Positions 1 to 6,210 of a stretch of DNA of 7,548 bases are shown here, piece after piece. The notes beneath the pieces are model-generated. The model had not been told where the DNA came from and searched no databases. It saw only the letters and a program-made list of their open reading frames with translations. The translations under genes and the position numbers were made by a program. How positions within the stretch are numbered: position 1 is the first letter of the stretch; each line of letters begins with the position of its first letter. Origin of the DNA: an uncultured Lachnospira sp. (GTDB lineage Bacteria > Bacillota > Clostridia > Lachnospirales > Lachnospiraceae). The stretch spans positions 1-7,548 of the forward strand of contig CAKRKK010000117.1 in the NCBI GenBank assembly GCA_934358235.1, read 5' to 3'.

Positions 1-543
1 GCCCTTTACTATTCCTATAATATTCATCTTATATTTTTTACGGACATCAGCCTCCCTGATACTCTTTCCTACAAGCTGTGGAATAACAGGCAGTTCAAAA
101 AGTGCATACTCATCTGATAACTCTATGTATTCAAACACATGGCTTCGGCTGCATTTCTTAGCAAGTCTATATGCTATATCCCTGTCAGGATATATAACCT
201 CATCTGCACCATTCTTTAACAACAGCTTAGCATGTATATCTCTGCTTGCTACGCTTATAACATGCTTCGCACCCAGCTCCTTAACAAGACTTGTTGTTTC
301 TATACTATTCTGAAAATCTTCTGATATACATACAGCAACAGTATCAAAGTTCGATAATCCAAGACTATTTAATACATCCTCATCGGTACAATCACCTATT
401 CTTGCACTAGTAGCCTTTGGCACGAGCTCTCTTATTTTATCCTCATCCTGGTCTATTATCATTACTTCATTACCTAATGCTATGAGCTTCTCTGCAAAAT
501 GATGTCCAAATTTACCTATTCCTATAACTAATATTGACTTCAT
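1..543 (-). CDS. ktrA: KtrA-type K+ uptake regulatory subunit (RCK/TrkA domain), C-terminus cut by window edge
   Basis: This is the cytosolic gating subunit that, in the family, binds NAD(H)/ATP/ADP and assembles as an octameric ring under KtrB. I translated 181 codons from the ATG at 543; the reading frame stays open to base 1, so the gene continues outside the window. The start MKSILVIGIGKFG gives a Rossmann GxGxxG motif at residues 8-13, and an acidic residue, D31, ends the second strand (NEVMIID), as in nucleotide-binding RCK-N domains. The RCK-N fold continues through GDCTDEDVL and ends near residue 135. The remaining residues (EYIELSDEYALFELPV onward) look like the start of the RCK-C domain, which binds c-di-AMP in several Firmicutes KtrA proteins; most of that domain is not visible. 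GGAG at 555-558 lies 11 nt before the start, a rather long spacing. The gene follows ktrB after 131 nt that hold a repeat array. Only the tail is unseen, so the call is secure. Confidence 0.9.
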   Translation of the reverse strand, partial: MKSILVIGIGKFGHHFAEKLIALGNEVMIIDQDEDKIRELVPKATSARIGDCTDEDVLNSLGLSNFDTVAVCISEDFQNSIETTSLVKELGAKHVISVASRDIHAKLLLKNGADEVIYPDRDIAYRLAKKCSRSHVFEYIELSDEYALFELPVIPQLVGKSIREADVRKKYKMNIIGIVKG

Positions 544-566
544 ATTCTTATATTCTCCACTTCATT

Positions 567-662
567 TATACATACTTTTCTACATACTTCTATTAGTGTT
601 TCCATAAATACTCATATTAATATCACTATAAATATTATTATAAATATTTCTATAAATATCTA
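567..662. repeat. Degenerate 12-bp tandem array between ktrB and ktrA (about 8 units)
   Basis: Cut into 12-base steps, the plus strand from 567 gives eight successive related units with approximate consensus TATAAATAYTTC. The core TATAAATAT recurs exactly at 627, 639 and 651. TATTAATAT at 615 and CATAAATAC at 603 are one- and two-base variants in the same phase. The units at 567, 579 and 591 are more divergent; 567 and 579 each match TATAAATATTTC at 9 of 12 positions. The array fills most of the 131-nt gap between the ktrB stop and the ktrA start. I see no clear promoter or terminator in this gap. The AT-rich composition makes some periodicity possible by chance, but the constant 12-base phase over five neighbouring units is hard to dismiss. 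Confidence 0.7.
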
Positions 663-674
663 TGTGAAGTCTGC

Positions 675-2024
675 TTATCCCACATTTACATGCTCCTCTG
701 GATTCATAAGCTTAACCTGTTTACGGTTATATGCAAATGTAGATGCAAATGTAACCGTTCCTATTCTTCCACAGAACATAAGAAGCATTATGACTATCTG
801 TGAAGCTATATTCAACTGTCTGGTTATTCCTGTTGAAAGCCCCACCGTACCTACCGCTGAAAACACTTCAAGACACAAGGCTTCAAAATCAAAGCTCTGC
901 ATTCCACTAATCACAAGCAAGGCTGCTACTGCCATAAACAGATTAAGGCCTATAACCATACTTGCTTTCTTAATATCTTCATCTGCAAGCCTTCTTCCGT
1001 ATATATTGCAGCCAGACGAATTCCTTAGATTAGACCATATATATACTATTATAACAACAATTGTTGTTGTCTTTACACCACCTGCAGTTGAGCCCGGACA
1101 GCCACCTATAAACATGAGTATTATAGTAAGTATCTTGCTTGCCTGTGTCATAGCTCCCAGGTCTACTGTATTATACCCCGCTGTTCTTGGAGTTACTGCT
1201 GCAAACATAGACGTAATCACTCTGTCCCCGGCAGACATTCCGGCTTCTACGCCTCCTCTTTCAAATATCATAAACAAAACCGTAGGAACTATAACAAGCA
1301 CTACTGAGCTTACAACTACTATCTTTGTATGAAGTGTATATTTTTTAAAATGTATACCATTATGCTTAAGATCTGCCCATACTGTAAAACCAAGTCCGCC
1401 TATCAGTATAAGTGCCATAATAGTAAGATTAACAAGATAATCGTTATAATAACCTGTAAGTGACGAATACGGTTCGTAACGCCCCATAAGGTCAAAACCG
1501 GCATTACAGAAGGCTGTTATGGAATGAAAAACACTATTGTAAAGTCCTCTGGCAACACCCATTTGTGGAATAAAACGAATAGAAAGCAATGCCGCTCCTA
1601 TTGCCTCAAATATTGCCGTTCCTACTATTACATTTTTCATAAGTCTTACTATTCCCTTAAGCATATTAGAATTCATGCTTTCCTGTATCAGAGTTCTGTT
1701 AGCAAGTCCTATCTTTCTATTAAAAAACAATGCAAATATAACGCCAATTGATATAAAGCCAAGACCACCTATCTGTATCATGGCTAATATCACAAGCTGG
1801 CCAAACACCGACCAGTAAGAAAATGTATCAACCACAACAAGTCCTGTAACACACGTTGAACTTACAGAAGTAAATAATGCTCTTATAAAAGGCGTACATT
1901 GTCCTGTTCTGCTTGACACAGGAAGCATAAGAAGAACTGTTCCTGTCATTATAACAAGCATAAAGCCCAACGCCATAATCTGTGCACGCGAAAACCTGTT
2001 TCTTATTCTGCTAAATGTATTCAT
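675..2024 (-). CDS. ktrB: KtrB-type K+ transporter, membrane translocating subunit
   Basis: Membrane pore of the Ktr K+ uptake system, which in characterised members is Na+-coupled and gated by KtrA. The 449-residue length is normal for KtrB. The protein has the four M1-P-M2 repeats of the Trk/Ktr/HKT superfamily. The four filter glycines can be placed at G61 (STCVTGL), G176 (AFCNAGF), G283 (PRTAGY) and G395 (GTVGLS). The flexible gating loop in the third repeat is intact as GGCPGSTAGGVKTTT (residues 308-321). The conserved IQIGGLGF lies at 84-90 and the arginine-containing last helix LLMFCGRIGTVTFA at 414-427. AAGGA at 2034-2038 is 9 nt from the ATG and supports this start. It begins 25 nt after the corA stop and is followed by ktrA, so the three are likely co-transcribed in the order corA-ktrB-ktrA. 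This puts ktrB before ktrA, the reverse of the Bacillus subtilis ktrAB order. All key residues are present. Confidence 0.95.
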   Translation of the reverse strand: MNTFSRIRNRFSRAQIMALGFMLVIMTGTVLLMLPVSSRTGQCTPFIRALFTSVSSTCVTGLVVVDTFSYWSVFGQLVILAMIQIGGLGFISIGVIFALFFNRKIGLANRTLIQESMNSNMLKGIVRLMKNVIVGTAIFEAIGAALLSIRFIPQMGVARGLYNSVFHSITAFCNAGFDLMGRYEPYSSLTGYYNDYLVNLTIMALILIGGLGFTVWADLKHNGIHFKKYTLHTKIVVVSSVVLVIVPTVLFMIFERGGVEAGMSAGDRVITSMFAAVTPRTAGYNTVDLGAMTQASKILTIILMFIGGCPGSTAGGVKTTTIVVIIVYIWSNLRNSSGCNIYGRRLADEDIKKASMVIGLNLFMAVAALLVISGMQSFDFEALCLEVFSAVGTVGLSTGITRQLNIASQIVIMLLMFCGRIGTVTFASTFAYNRKQVKLMNPEEHVNVG

Positions 2025-2049
2025 TGTAACCTATCCTTTTGACATTGTG

Positions 2050-2991
2050 TCACATCATTTTTTTCTTTTTCAAAAACCATAAAACGCCTATGCTTATAAC
2101 AAGTATAATTCCAACTATAATATAGAATCCATATTGTGTTGAAGAGAAAGGCATCCACCTTCCATCTACATTCATTCCGTATATACCGGATATGATTGTC
2201 GGTATAGCCATAACTATTGTTATTGAGGTAAGAATCTTCATAACATTATTAAGTCTGTTGTTGATAACCGACGAGAGCAGTTCCCTGGTACCATCTATAA
2301 TATCTCTGTATATTGTTGTCATCTCAATAGCCTGCTGATATTCAACTGTGACATCCTCAAGCAGCTCCATATCCTCCGGATACTGTTCAAGGCGCTTATA
2401 TCTTCTTAAACGCTCAAGTACAATACTGTTAGCCCTGAGTGAGGTTGCAAAGTAAACCAGCGTAGATTCAAGCTCGTGAAGCTCTATAATATCTGTATCG
2501 TGCGTGTCATCACCCACTCGCTCTTCTATCTCTGTTCTTTTCTTGTCTATCCCCCTAAGGTACGCCTGATACAGCATAGCTGAACGAAACATCATTTCAT
2601 ATATGAAACGCATTTTTTTCTTAGTGCTAAATTCCCTTAGTTTATTACGGACAAAGTAAGTAAGCACAGGCGTTTCTTCCCTGCATATAGTGATTATGGC
2701 ATCATTTTTAAGTATTATTCCTAATGGAATAGTTGTATACATCTTCTTCTTATGTCGTACCTCCGGCGTTGGAATATCGACAAGTATAAGCGTATATCCA
2801 TCCTCAAGACTTATACGTGAGCTTTCTTCTTCATCAAGCGCAGTTGCAAGATCATCTGCATCTATATCAAAATACCCGGATACAAGCGACAGCTCACCAC
2901 TTGTTGGATTGACTATGTTAATCCAGCATCCATCTTCTATATTGTCAAGCTTATTAAGTACTTTATTATCTGACTTATAGATATCGACCAT
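2050..2991 (-). CDS. corA: CorA-family Mg2+/divalent cation channel
   Basis: A 313-residue CorA-family protein, close to the usual size, expected to act as an inner-membrane homopentamer that lets in Mg2+ (or Co2+/Ni2+). The N-terminal soluble domain covers about residues 1-120. A long charged helical region follows (about 120-250), including a Lys/Arg-rich stretch and the long stalk helix. TM1 (about 252-270) ends with the family signature GMN at 272-274, in the context IYGMNVDGRWMPF. TM2 lies at about 288-306 and is followed by a basic KKKKMM tail. The loop after GMN lacks the MPEL of enterobacterial CorA. This resembles the Gram-positive CorA-like subgroup, so the transported ion is less certain than the fold. 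The start is backed by GAGGTGA at 2995-3001, a good match to the anti-SD complement. It heads the corA-ktrB-ktrA group and has a candidate promoter just upstream. Confidence 0.93.
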   Translation of the reverse strand: MVDIYKSDNKVLNKLDNIEDGCWINIVNPTSGELSLVSGYFDIDADDLATALDEEESSRISLEDGYTLILVDIPTPEVRHKKKMYTTIPLGIILKNDAIITICREETPVLTYFVRNKLREFSTKKKMRFIYEMMFRSAMLYQAYLRGIDKKRTEIEERVGDDTHDTDIIELHELESTLVYFATSLRANSIVLERLRRYKRLEQYPEDMELLEDVTVEYQQAIEMTTIYRDIIDGTRELLSSVINNRLNNVMKILTSITIVMAIPTIISGIYGMNVDGRWMPFSSTQYGFYIIVGIILVISIGVLWFLKKKKMM

Positions 2992-3003
2992 AAGTCACCT
3001 CAC

Positions 3004-3026
3004 GAAACCCTCATCATTCAGGTTTC
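3004..3026 (-). other. Inverted repeat at the predicted corA transcription start
   Basis: GAAACC at 3004-3009 and GGTTTC at 3021-3026 are perfect 6-bp arms separated by 11 nt. From the promoter at 3030-3058 the start of transcription should fall near 3023-3024, inside the right arm, so the repeat covers roughly -2 to +20 of the transcript. It could be a repressor operator or a 5'-end hairpin just ahead of the ribosome binding site. It does not match any Mg2+ sensor leader I recognise, and it is short enough to be chance. Confidence 0.3.
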
Positions 3027-3029
3027 TAT

Positions 3030-3058
3030 ATTGTACACATTAAATACAGCAAATGCAA
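3030..3058 (-). promoter_or_regulatory. Candidate sigma-A-type promoter for corA-ktrB-ktrA
   Basis: Reading the minus strand, TTGCAT (3058-3053) is followed after exactly 17 nt by TACAAT (3035-3030). The -10 box matches the consensus at 5 of 6 positions; the -35 box keeps TTG but is otherwise weak. The predicted start near 3024 leaves a leader of about 30 nt that contains the corA ribosome binding site. It sits immediately downstream of the 13-bp repeat array, so the array would be just upstream of the -35 box. Confidence 0.6.
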
Positions 3059-3071
3059 CGAAAAATATTAC

Positions 3072-3136
3072 TGCCAGCCGGAGATGCCAGCCGGAGATGC
3101 CAGCCGGAAATGCCAGCCGGAAATGCCAGCCGGAGA
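3072..3136. repeat. GC-rich 13-bp minisatellite, five tandem units
   Basis: Five head-to-tail copies of TGCCAGCCGGARA start at 3072, 3085, 3098, 3111 and 3124. They differ only at the next-to-last base (G, G, A, A, G). The 13-bp unit is not a multiple of three, so the array cannot encode a protein repeat. It is much richer in GC than the surrounding DNA. Each unit contains the palindrome CCGG, and CCGG can pair with CTGG or CCGG of a neighbouring unit, so transcripts could form short alternative hairpins. On the minus strand the array is followed by a short T run (ATATTTTT, 3063-3070), so a weak terminator role after the Cys-rich peptide gene is possible. It lies between that gene and the corA promoter. 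Confidence 0.92.
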
Positions 3137-3159
3137 ACCTACTACATTTTGTATAGGTT
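3136..3159. terminator. Hairpin immediately after the Cys-rich peptide gene (weak terminator candidate)
   Basis: AACCTA (3136-3141) pairs with TAGGTT (3154-3159), and inside it TACA (3143-3146) pairs with TGTA (3150-3153). This makes a 10-bp stem with one bulged C and a 3-nt loop, touching the stop codon of the Cys-rich peptide gene. On the minus strand it is not followed by a U run. On the plus strand it is followed by TATTTTTC, but no plus-strand gene leads into it. It may act as a 3'-end stabiliser rather than a true Rho-independent terminator. Confidence 0.35.
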
Positions 3160-3359
3160 TATTTTTCAGATTTATCTGCTGCCTTTATATTAGTATTAAC
3201 GCCTGCCTCATCCTTACAATGAGCACGGCACGATGAACAATTCCCGCTGCAGGTATCTCCAAGTCCGCTCTCCTTATGCTTGGCAGATACCCATAAAAAT
3301 GCTAAAACCACGAGAAACAATATTAGTGCACCTATAATTATATTTATAATTCCTGACAT
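3159..3359 (-). CDS. Small Cys-rich single-span membrane peptide, FeoB-associated type
   Basis: A 66-residue peptide with one hydrophobic N-terminal span (about residues 4-25, IINIIIGALILFLVVLAFLWV). A short cytosolic or exported segment follows, with four cysteines in the pattern C-x3-C-x2-C-x3-C (C37, C41, C44, C48), and then a hydrophilic tail. This layout resembles the FeoB-associated Cys-rich membrane protein family, whose members often sit next to feoB and are suspected to handle iron, but whose role is not established. No feoA or feoB is in this window, so the name rests on architecture only. AAGGAG lies 9 nt before the ATG and supports the start. It is the last gene of the minus-strand group that begins with the MATE transporter, starting 51 nt after the hydrolase stop, and is followed by a hairpin and the 13-bp repeats. 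Confidence 0.7.
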   Translation of the reverse strand: MSGIINIIIGALILFLVVLAFLWVSAKHKESGLGDTCSGNCSSCRAHCKDEAGVNTNIKAADKSEK

Positions 3360-3389
3360 ATCAACCTACTCCTTCCAACCTTAACTTAC

Positions 3390-3412
3390 AAACGCCTTTT
3401 TATAAACGCCTT
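3390..3412. repeat. 9-bp direct repeat overlapping the hydrolase stop
   Basis: AAACGCCTT occurs at 3390-3398 and again at 3404-3412, 14 bases apart; the second copy runs into the stop codon of the hydrolase gene. It lies upstream of the ribosome binding site of the Cys-rich peptide gene. It may be chance or a small local duplication. Confidence 0.35.
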
Positions 3413-4508
3413 ATTCCTTTAATCTTGCTTTTCCTAGCTGGTCTGTCAACGAAAGCAACATACTTTTTAACAGATTTCTGCTTTCTTTATCAAGACTGGC
3501 GTATTGCTTTATAACCTCTCTGGTGCTTCTGAATCTGTCTGCTGTTATATCCGAAAGATTTCTTGCACCACAGGACGATAAAAGCCCGAATAATGTTTCC
3601 ACGAATTCACATCTTTTTTCGTTATCCACACTATTTATCCAACTGCTGAAAGCTCTTTTAAGCCTTCTGCTCTGGGCACTTAATTTCCTGGTAGTAACCA
3701 TATTAGTTCCAAGCACCTGCCAGGACATGGCATCGTGCTGCATAATTCCTGTCTGTGAGCTTTTCACTATAATATAATCATCATCATGCTCTAGAAGCAT
3801 ACCAACTATTGAATTCTCCGGCACAATGCTTCTGATATACGGAAGCATCGACTGATATTGCTCACTTCTTACTTCTGAAATATCAAAGCCAGGTCCATCA
3901 TTATTGTATACACATTGCAGCTTTTTTCTTACACGCCTGCTGCAATGAATAGCTGAATATATAGCAAGATTACCGCCCTTTGAGTGTCCTCCTACATACA
4001 GCTTTCCACGTATAAAGGAGCATGTGTCATCAAGATACTTCACAGCCGCTTCCTGTGACGGCACAGGAGATAAAAAGCTCATATTAAAGTCTTCCTTCCA
4101 GCCAACAAGTGTATCATCGGTTCCCCTGAATGCGACATATGTACATTGAGGCGTTAATCTTATATGAAATGCTCCAAACTGTTTTTCAAGCATTTCGTCA
4201 ACCGTATCAACATAATCAGAAAGTACAATATCACAGAATCTTTTTGTCTGTGCTGCCTTCTGCATAAGATATGGTGCATCCTTTATGAAGGACTTATCCT
4301 GTGCAAGCTCCTCTTTAGTATGAAGATCAAAAAATAACCTTGAGGCGGCTTTAAGTGTTATTCCCTTATTCATCTGTACTGATGGTATAATATCCCTGAA
4401 ATCAACATAAGCCAGTTGTGACAATATAACATTATCAACATCATTAAATGGTGATTCATCAAAGCTCAGGTCGCCACGCCAATCAAGATAATCCATTATA
4501 TTTCCCAT
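3411..4508 (-). CDS. Mbeg1-like (DUF2974) alpha/beta-hydrolase, putative lipase/esterase
   Basis: A predicted cytosolic serine hydrolase of 365 residues. The nucleophile elbow GHSKGGN carries Ser176 (numbered from the start chosen here), after the strand LYVG. Upstream, VAFRGTDDTLVGWKEDF (from about residue 125) resembles the lipase class 3 oxyanion-strand region. A likely acidic partner lies in NNDGPGF (D204) and a likely catalytic His in MQHDAMSW (H258). The N-terminus MGNIMDYLDWRGDLSF matches how this family usually begins. The longest open frame extends 11 codons further to a GTG at 4541, but that GTG has no ribosome binding site, while GGAG sits 6 nt before the ATG at 4508. The substrate is unknown; lipase activity is inferred from the fold. 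It lies between the small unknown protein and the Cys-rich peptide and is probably co-transcribed with both. No key residue is missing. Confidence 0.82.
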   Translation of the reverse strand: MGNIMDYLDWRGDLSFDESPFNDVDNVILSQLAYVDFRDIIPSVQMNKGITLKAASRLFFDLHTKEELAQDKSFIKDAPYLMQKAAQTKRFCDIVLSDYVDTVDEMLEKQFGAFHIRLTPQCTYVAFRGTDDTLVGWKEDFNMSFLSPVPSQEAAVKYLDDTCSFIRGKLYVGGHSKGGNLAIYSAIHCSRRVRKKLQCVYNNDGPGFDISEVRSEQYQSMLPYIRSIVPENSIVGMLLEHDDDYIIVKSSQTGIMQHDAMSWQVLGTNMVTTRKLSAQSRRLKRAFSSWINSVDNEKRCEFVETLFGLLSSCGARNLSDITADRFRSTREVIKQYASLDKESRNLLKSMLLSLTDQLGKARLKE

Positions 4509-4514
4509 AACAAT

Positions 4515-4518
4515 CTCC
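4515..4518 (-). promoter_or_regulatory. Ribosome binding site that fixes the hydrolase start at 4508
   Basis: GGAG on the minus strand is 6 nt from the ATG at 4508. The alternative upstream GTG (4541) has no purine-rich site at a workable distance, and it would place this GGAG inside the coding region. Confidence 0.75.
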
Positions 4519-4577
4519 ATTTCTGCGCATTTATTCTGCACATATCGGGTTTGAGCCGGATAACAGCTTTTATTAAC

Positions 4578-4805
4578 CTATTTCAGATTCTTAAGTTCAT
4601 TAACAAGCTCCAGGTCTGAGGCAGTCACCTTCATATTAGAGGTTACCGGATTTTCACCCGGCTTTGTAATCGTTACCTCTATAATAGTTCCCTCCTGTAT
4701 TCCTGAAGACATGCAATAATTAAAAAATGAAGCAAACTTAGGATGTGCTGCAACAAATCTATTCTTTGCATTCATCAGCTTCATAATAGCTCCTGGGTTC
4801 ATCAT
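4578..4805 (-). CDS. Small conserved Clostridia protein of unknown function
   Basis: A 75-residue protein I associate with a short conserved family in Clostridia (MNPxAIMKLMNAKNRF...HPKF...GIxEGTxIEVTITxPGE...), for which I know no function. It is hydrophilic, with no signal peptide or membrane span. The N-terminal third (about 1-35) is basic and probably helical. The middle (about 36-60) looks like a beta hairpin with the motif EGTIIEVTITKPGENPVTSNMKV. The C-terminal part (about 61-75) is an acidic helix. AGAGAGG lies 9 nt before the first ATG at 4805; the next codon is also ATG, so either may start translation, and family resemblance slightly favours the second. It lies 75 nt after the MATE stop and 69 nt before the hydrolase start, all on the same strand. 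A regulatory or adaptor role is possible but unsupported. Confidence 0.75.
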   Translation of the reverse strand: MMNPGAIMKLMNAKNRFVAAHPKFASFFNYCMSSGIQEGTIIEVTITKPGENPVTSNMKVTASDLELVNELKNLK

Positions 4806-4845
4806 ATCATACTACCTCTCTTACATTCTGTATTTACCCTGATAT

Positions 4846-4864
4846 ACTAATCAGAGGCATTAGT
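4846..4864. other. Short inverted repeat between the MATE gene and the small unknown gene
   Basis: ACTAAT (4846-4851) and ATTAGT (4859-4864) form a 6-bp stem with a 7-nt loop. An overlapping alternative, CTGAT/ATCAG, would be mutually exclusive with it. On the minus strand, the direction of the genes, no U run follows, so it is not a convincing terminator. Co-transcription of MATE with the downstream genes remains likely. Confidence 0.25.
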
Positions 4865-4880
4865 GTTTTATATTTATAAT

Positions 4881-6191
4881 TTATATTTTGGCTGCTTTTC
4901 TTTTATTATTATGCACAAGAAATACTATACATACGCACGCAGTAATTCCCTCTGACACCAAAAAACTGCTCCATACTCCATTCATACCGCATATATAACT
5001 AAGCATAACTGATATTCCAACCATAAGAACGAAGCCTCTTAATATAGAAACCACAAAGGATTCCTTTGCCATCTCAACAGCTCCGAAATATCCTGCTGAT
5101 ATTATATTAAAGCCTGCAAATAAAAAGCCTGTAAAATATATCCTCATTCCGGTGTGTGCATATCCTGCAAGCTCAACAACTCCTTCGCTGTTAAACAGAC
5201 TTACAAGCTGTCCGGTAAAGCCTGCAACTACTGCATATATAATAGCAAATAAACTTACTGAGGTTATTATACTATATTTGTACACCTGTGCTGCAGATCT
5301 TTTATCGCCCTTTCCATAAGCTTCACTTATAAGCGGCTGAGCTCCCTGTGACACTCCATTAAATATTGCTGTTCCAATATATGCATAATTAGCCACCACA
5401 CCATAGGCAGCAACTCCGATATTGCCTGTAAGTGATAACATAAGCATATTAAAAACCGTAGTTGTGACTGCAGATGCCATCTCTCCTACGAAAGCTGCTG
5501 TTCCTAACATACAGGAATCCCATAGCATTTTTAAGGATGGCATATGCCATTTAAAAACTACTGTATTATGTTTTCCTGCAAAATGTGTAAGACAGACAAG
5601 AATACTGCATACTGGTGAAGCTGCCGTCGCCATGGCTGCACCAAGAAGCCCCAGCTTCATAGGAAACATAAATATATAATCAAACACAATATTAAAAAGA
5701 CTTCCTGAAAGTGTGGCAAGCATAGCTCTGGACGGAGCATTATCATTTCTAACAAACGCACTTACAATATAGTTACACATAAAAAATGGTGTAAACATAA
5801 GAAATGTTCTTGTATAACCTATACCAAGTGCGGTTATCTTGTCATCTGCTCCCATAATATGCAGCAGCTTATCAGGAGCAAACAGTCCTACAAGAATAAA
5901 CAGCACACTAAGAATACAGGCGCACATAATTGAATTAGAAAAATATTCATCAGCTCTTTTATCCTTCTTTGCCCTTAATATCTTGAACCGAATTGCAGAA
6001 CCTACACCCATCATTGAGCCAAAGGCAAATATAACACTAAATATAGGCAGAACAAGATTTAATACCGTAATTCCGTCAGCCCCGGCATACTTTGATATAA
6101 AGAAGGTATCTGCAACAACATAACAGGATATTCCAAGCATACCTAATATATTTTGTGATACATATCTGCTGAATTTTTTTCTTATTTCCAT
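4881..6191 (-). CDS. MATE-family multidrug/metabolite exporter (MepA-like)
   Basis: A 436-residue inner-membrane antiporter of the MATE family, expected to expel cationic drugs or metabolites using a Na+ or H+ gradient. The length fits two six-helix lobes. Family landmarks in the N-lobe are VADTFFISKYAG (residue 26 on), the inter-helix motif VRNDNAPSRAM (residue 147 on) and FDYIFMFPMKLGLLGAAMATAAS. In the C-lobe, FNGVSQGAQPLISEAYGKGD (from residue 277) is the counterpart of the conserved QGxQPLIxYNYG segment. The tail HNNKRKAAKI is basic. The frame opens at an ATG at 6203, but GGAG lies exactly 6 nt before the fifth codon (ATG at 6191), and nothing suitable precedes 6203; I therefore start at 6191. 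It heads the minus-strand group and diverges from the DegV-like gene. The substrate cannot be told from sequence. The upstream palindrome on its candidate promoter would fit repressor control, as known for other efflux pumps. Confidence 0.9.
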   Translation of the reverse strand: MEIRKKFSRYVSQNILGMLGISCYVVADTFFISKYAGADGITVLNLVLPIFSVIFAFGSMMGVGSAIRFKILRAKKDKRADEYFSNSIMCACILSVLFILVGLFAPDKLLHIMGADDKITALGIGYTRTFLMFTPFFMCNYIVSAFVRNDNAPSRAMLATLSGSLFNIVFDYIFMFPMKLGLLGAAMATAASPVCSILVCLTHFAGKHNTVVFKWHMPSLKMLWDSCMLGTAAFVGEMASAVTTTVFNMLMLSLTGNIGVAAYGVVANYAYIGTAIFNGVSQGAQPLISEAYGKGDKRSAAQVYKYSIITSVSLFAIIYAVVAGFTGQLVSLFNSEGVVELAGYAHTGMRIYFTGFLFAGFNIISAGYFGAVEMAKESFVVSILRGFVLMVGISVMLSYICGMNGVWSSFLVSEGITACVCIVFLVHNNKRKAAKI

Positions 6192-6197
6192 ATTTAT

Positions 6198-6201
6198 CTC
6201 C
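6198..6201 (-). promoter_or_regulatory. Ribosome binding site that fixes the MATE start at 6191
   Basis: GGAG on the minus strand ends 6 nt before the ATG at 6191. It overlaps the upstream in-frame ATG (6201-6203), which itself has no purine-rich site ahead of it. Confidence 0.75.
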
Positions 6202-6210
6202 ATAGTTTAA

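Noticed and set aside
125..313. 62-residue plus-strand open frame
   Set aside because: Shadow of ktrA, which reads cleanly on the minus strand through this stretch.
664..1332. 222-residue open frame on the plus strand
   Set aside because: It lies wholly antisense to ktrB, whose filter glycines and gating loop are intact; the plus-strand product resembles no family and has no ribosome binding site.
2690..2980. 96-residue plus-strand open frame
   Set aside because: Antisense shadow of the N-terminal domain of corA; low-complexity Ser-rich translation.
3072..3136. CRISPR array
   Set aside because: The 13-bp units abut with no unique spacers and no cas genes are present; it is a minisatellite.
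2992..3158. Mg2+ or c-di-AMP riboswitch upstream of corA
   Set aside because: Only about 30 nt of leader follow the candidate promoter, and no known aptamer consensus is visible; the rest is the repeat array.
5839..6123. 94-residue plus-strand open frame
   Set aside because: Antisense shadow of the MATE gene; the MATE reading has conserved motifs across this stretch.
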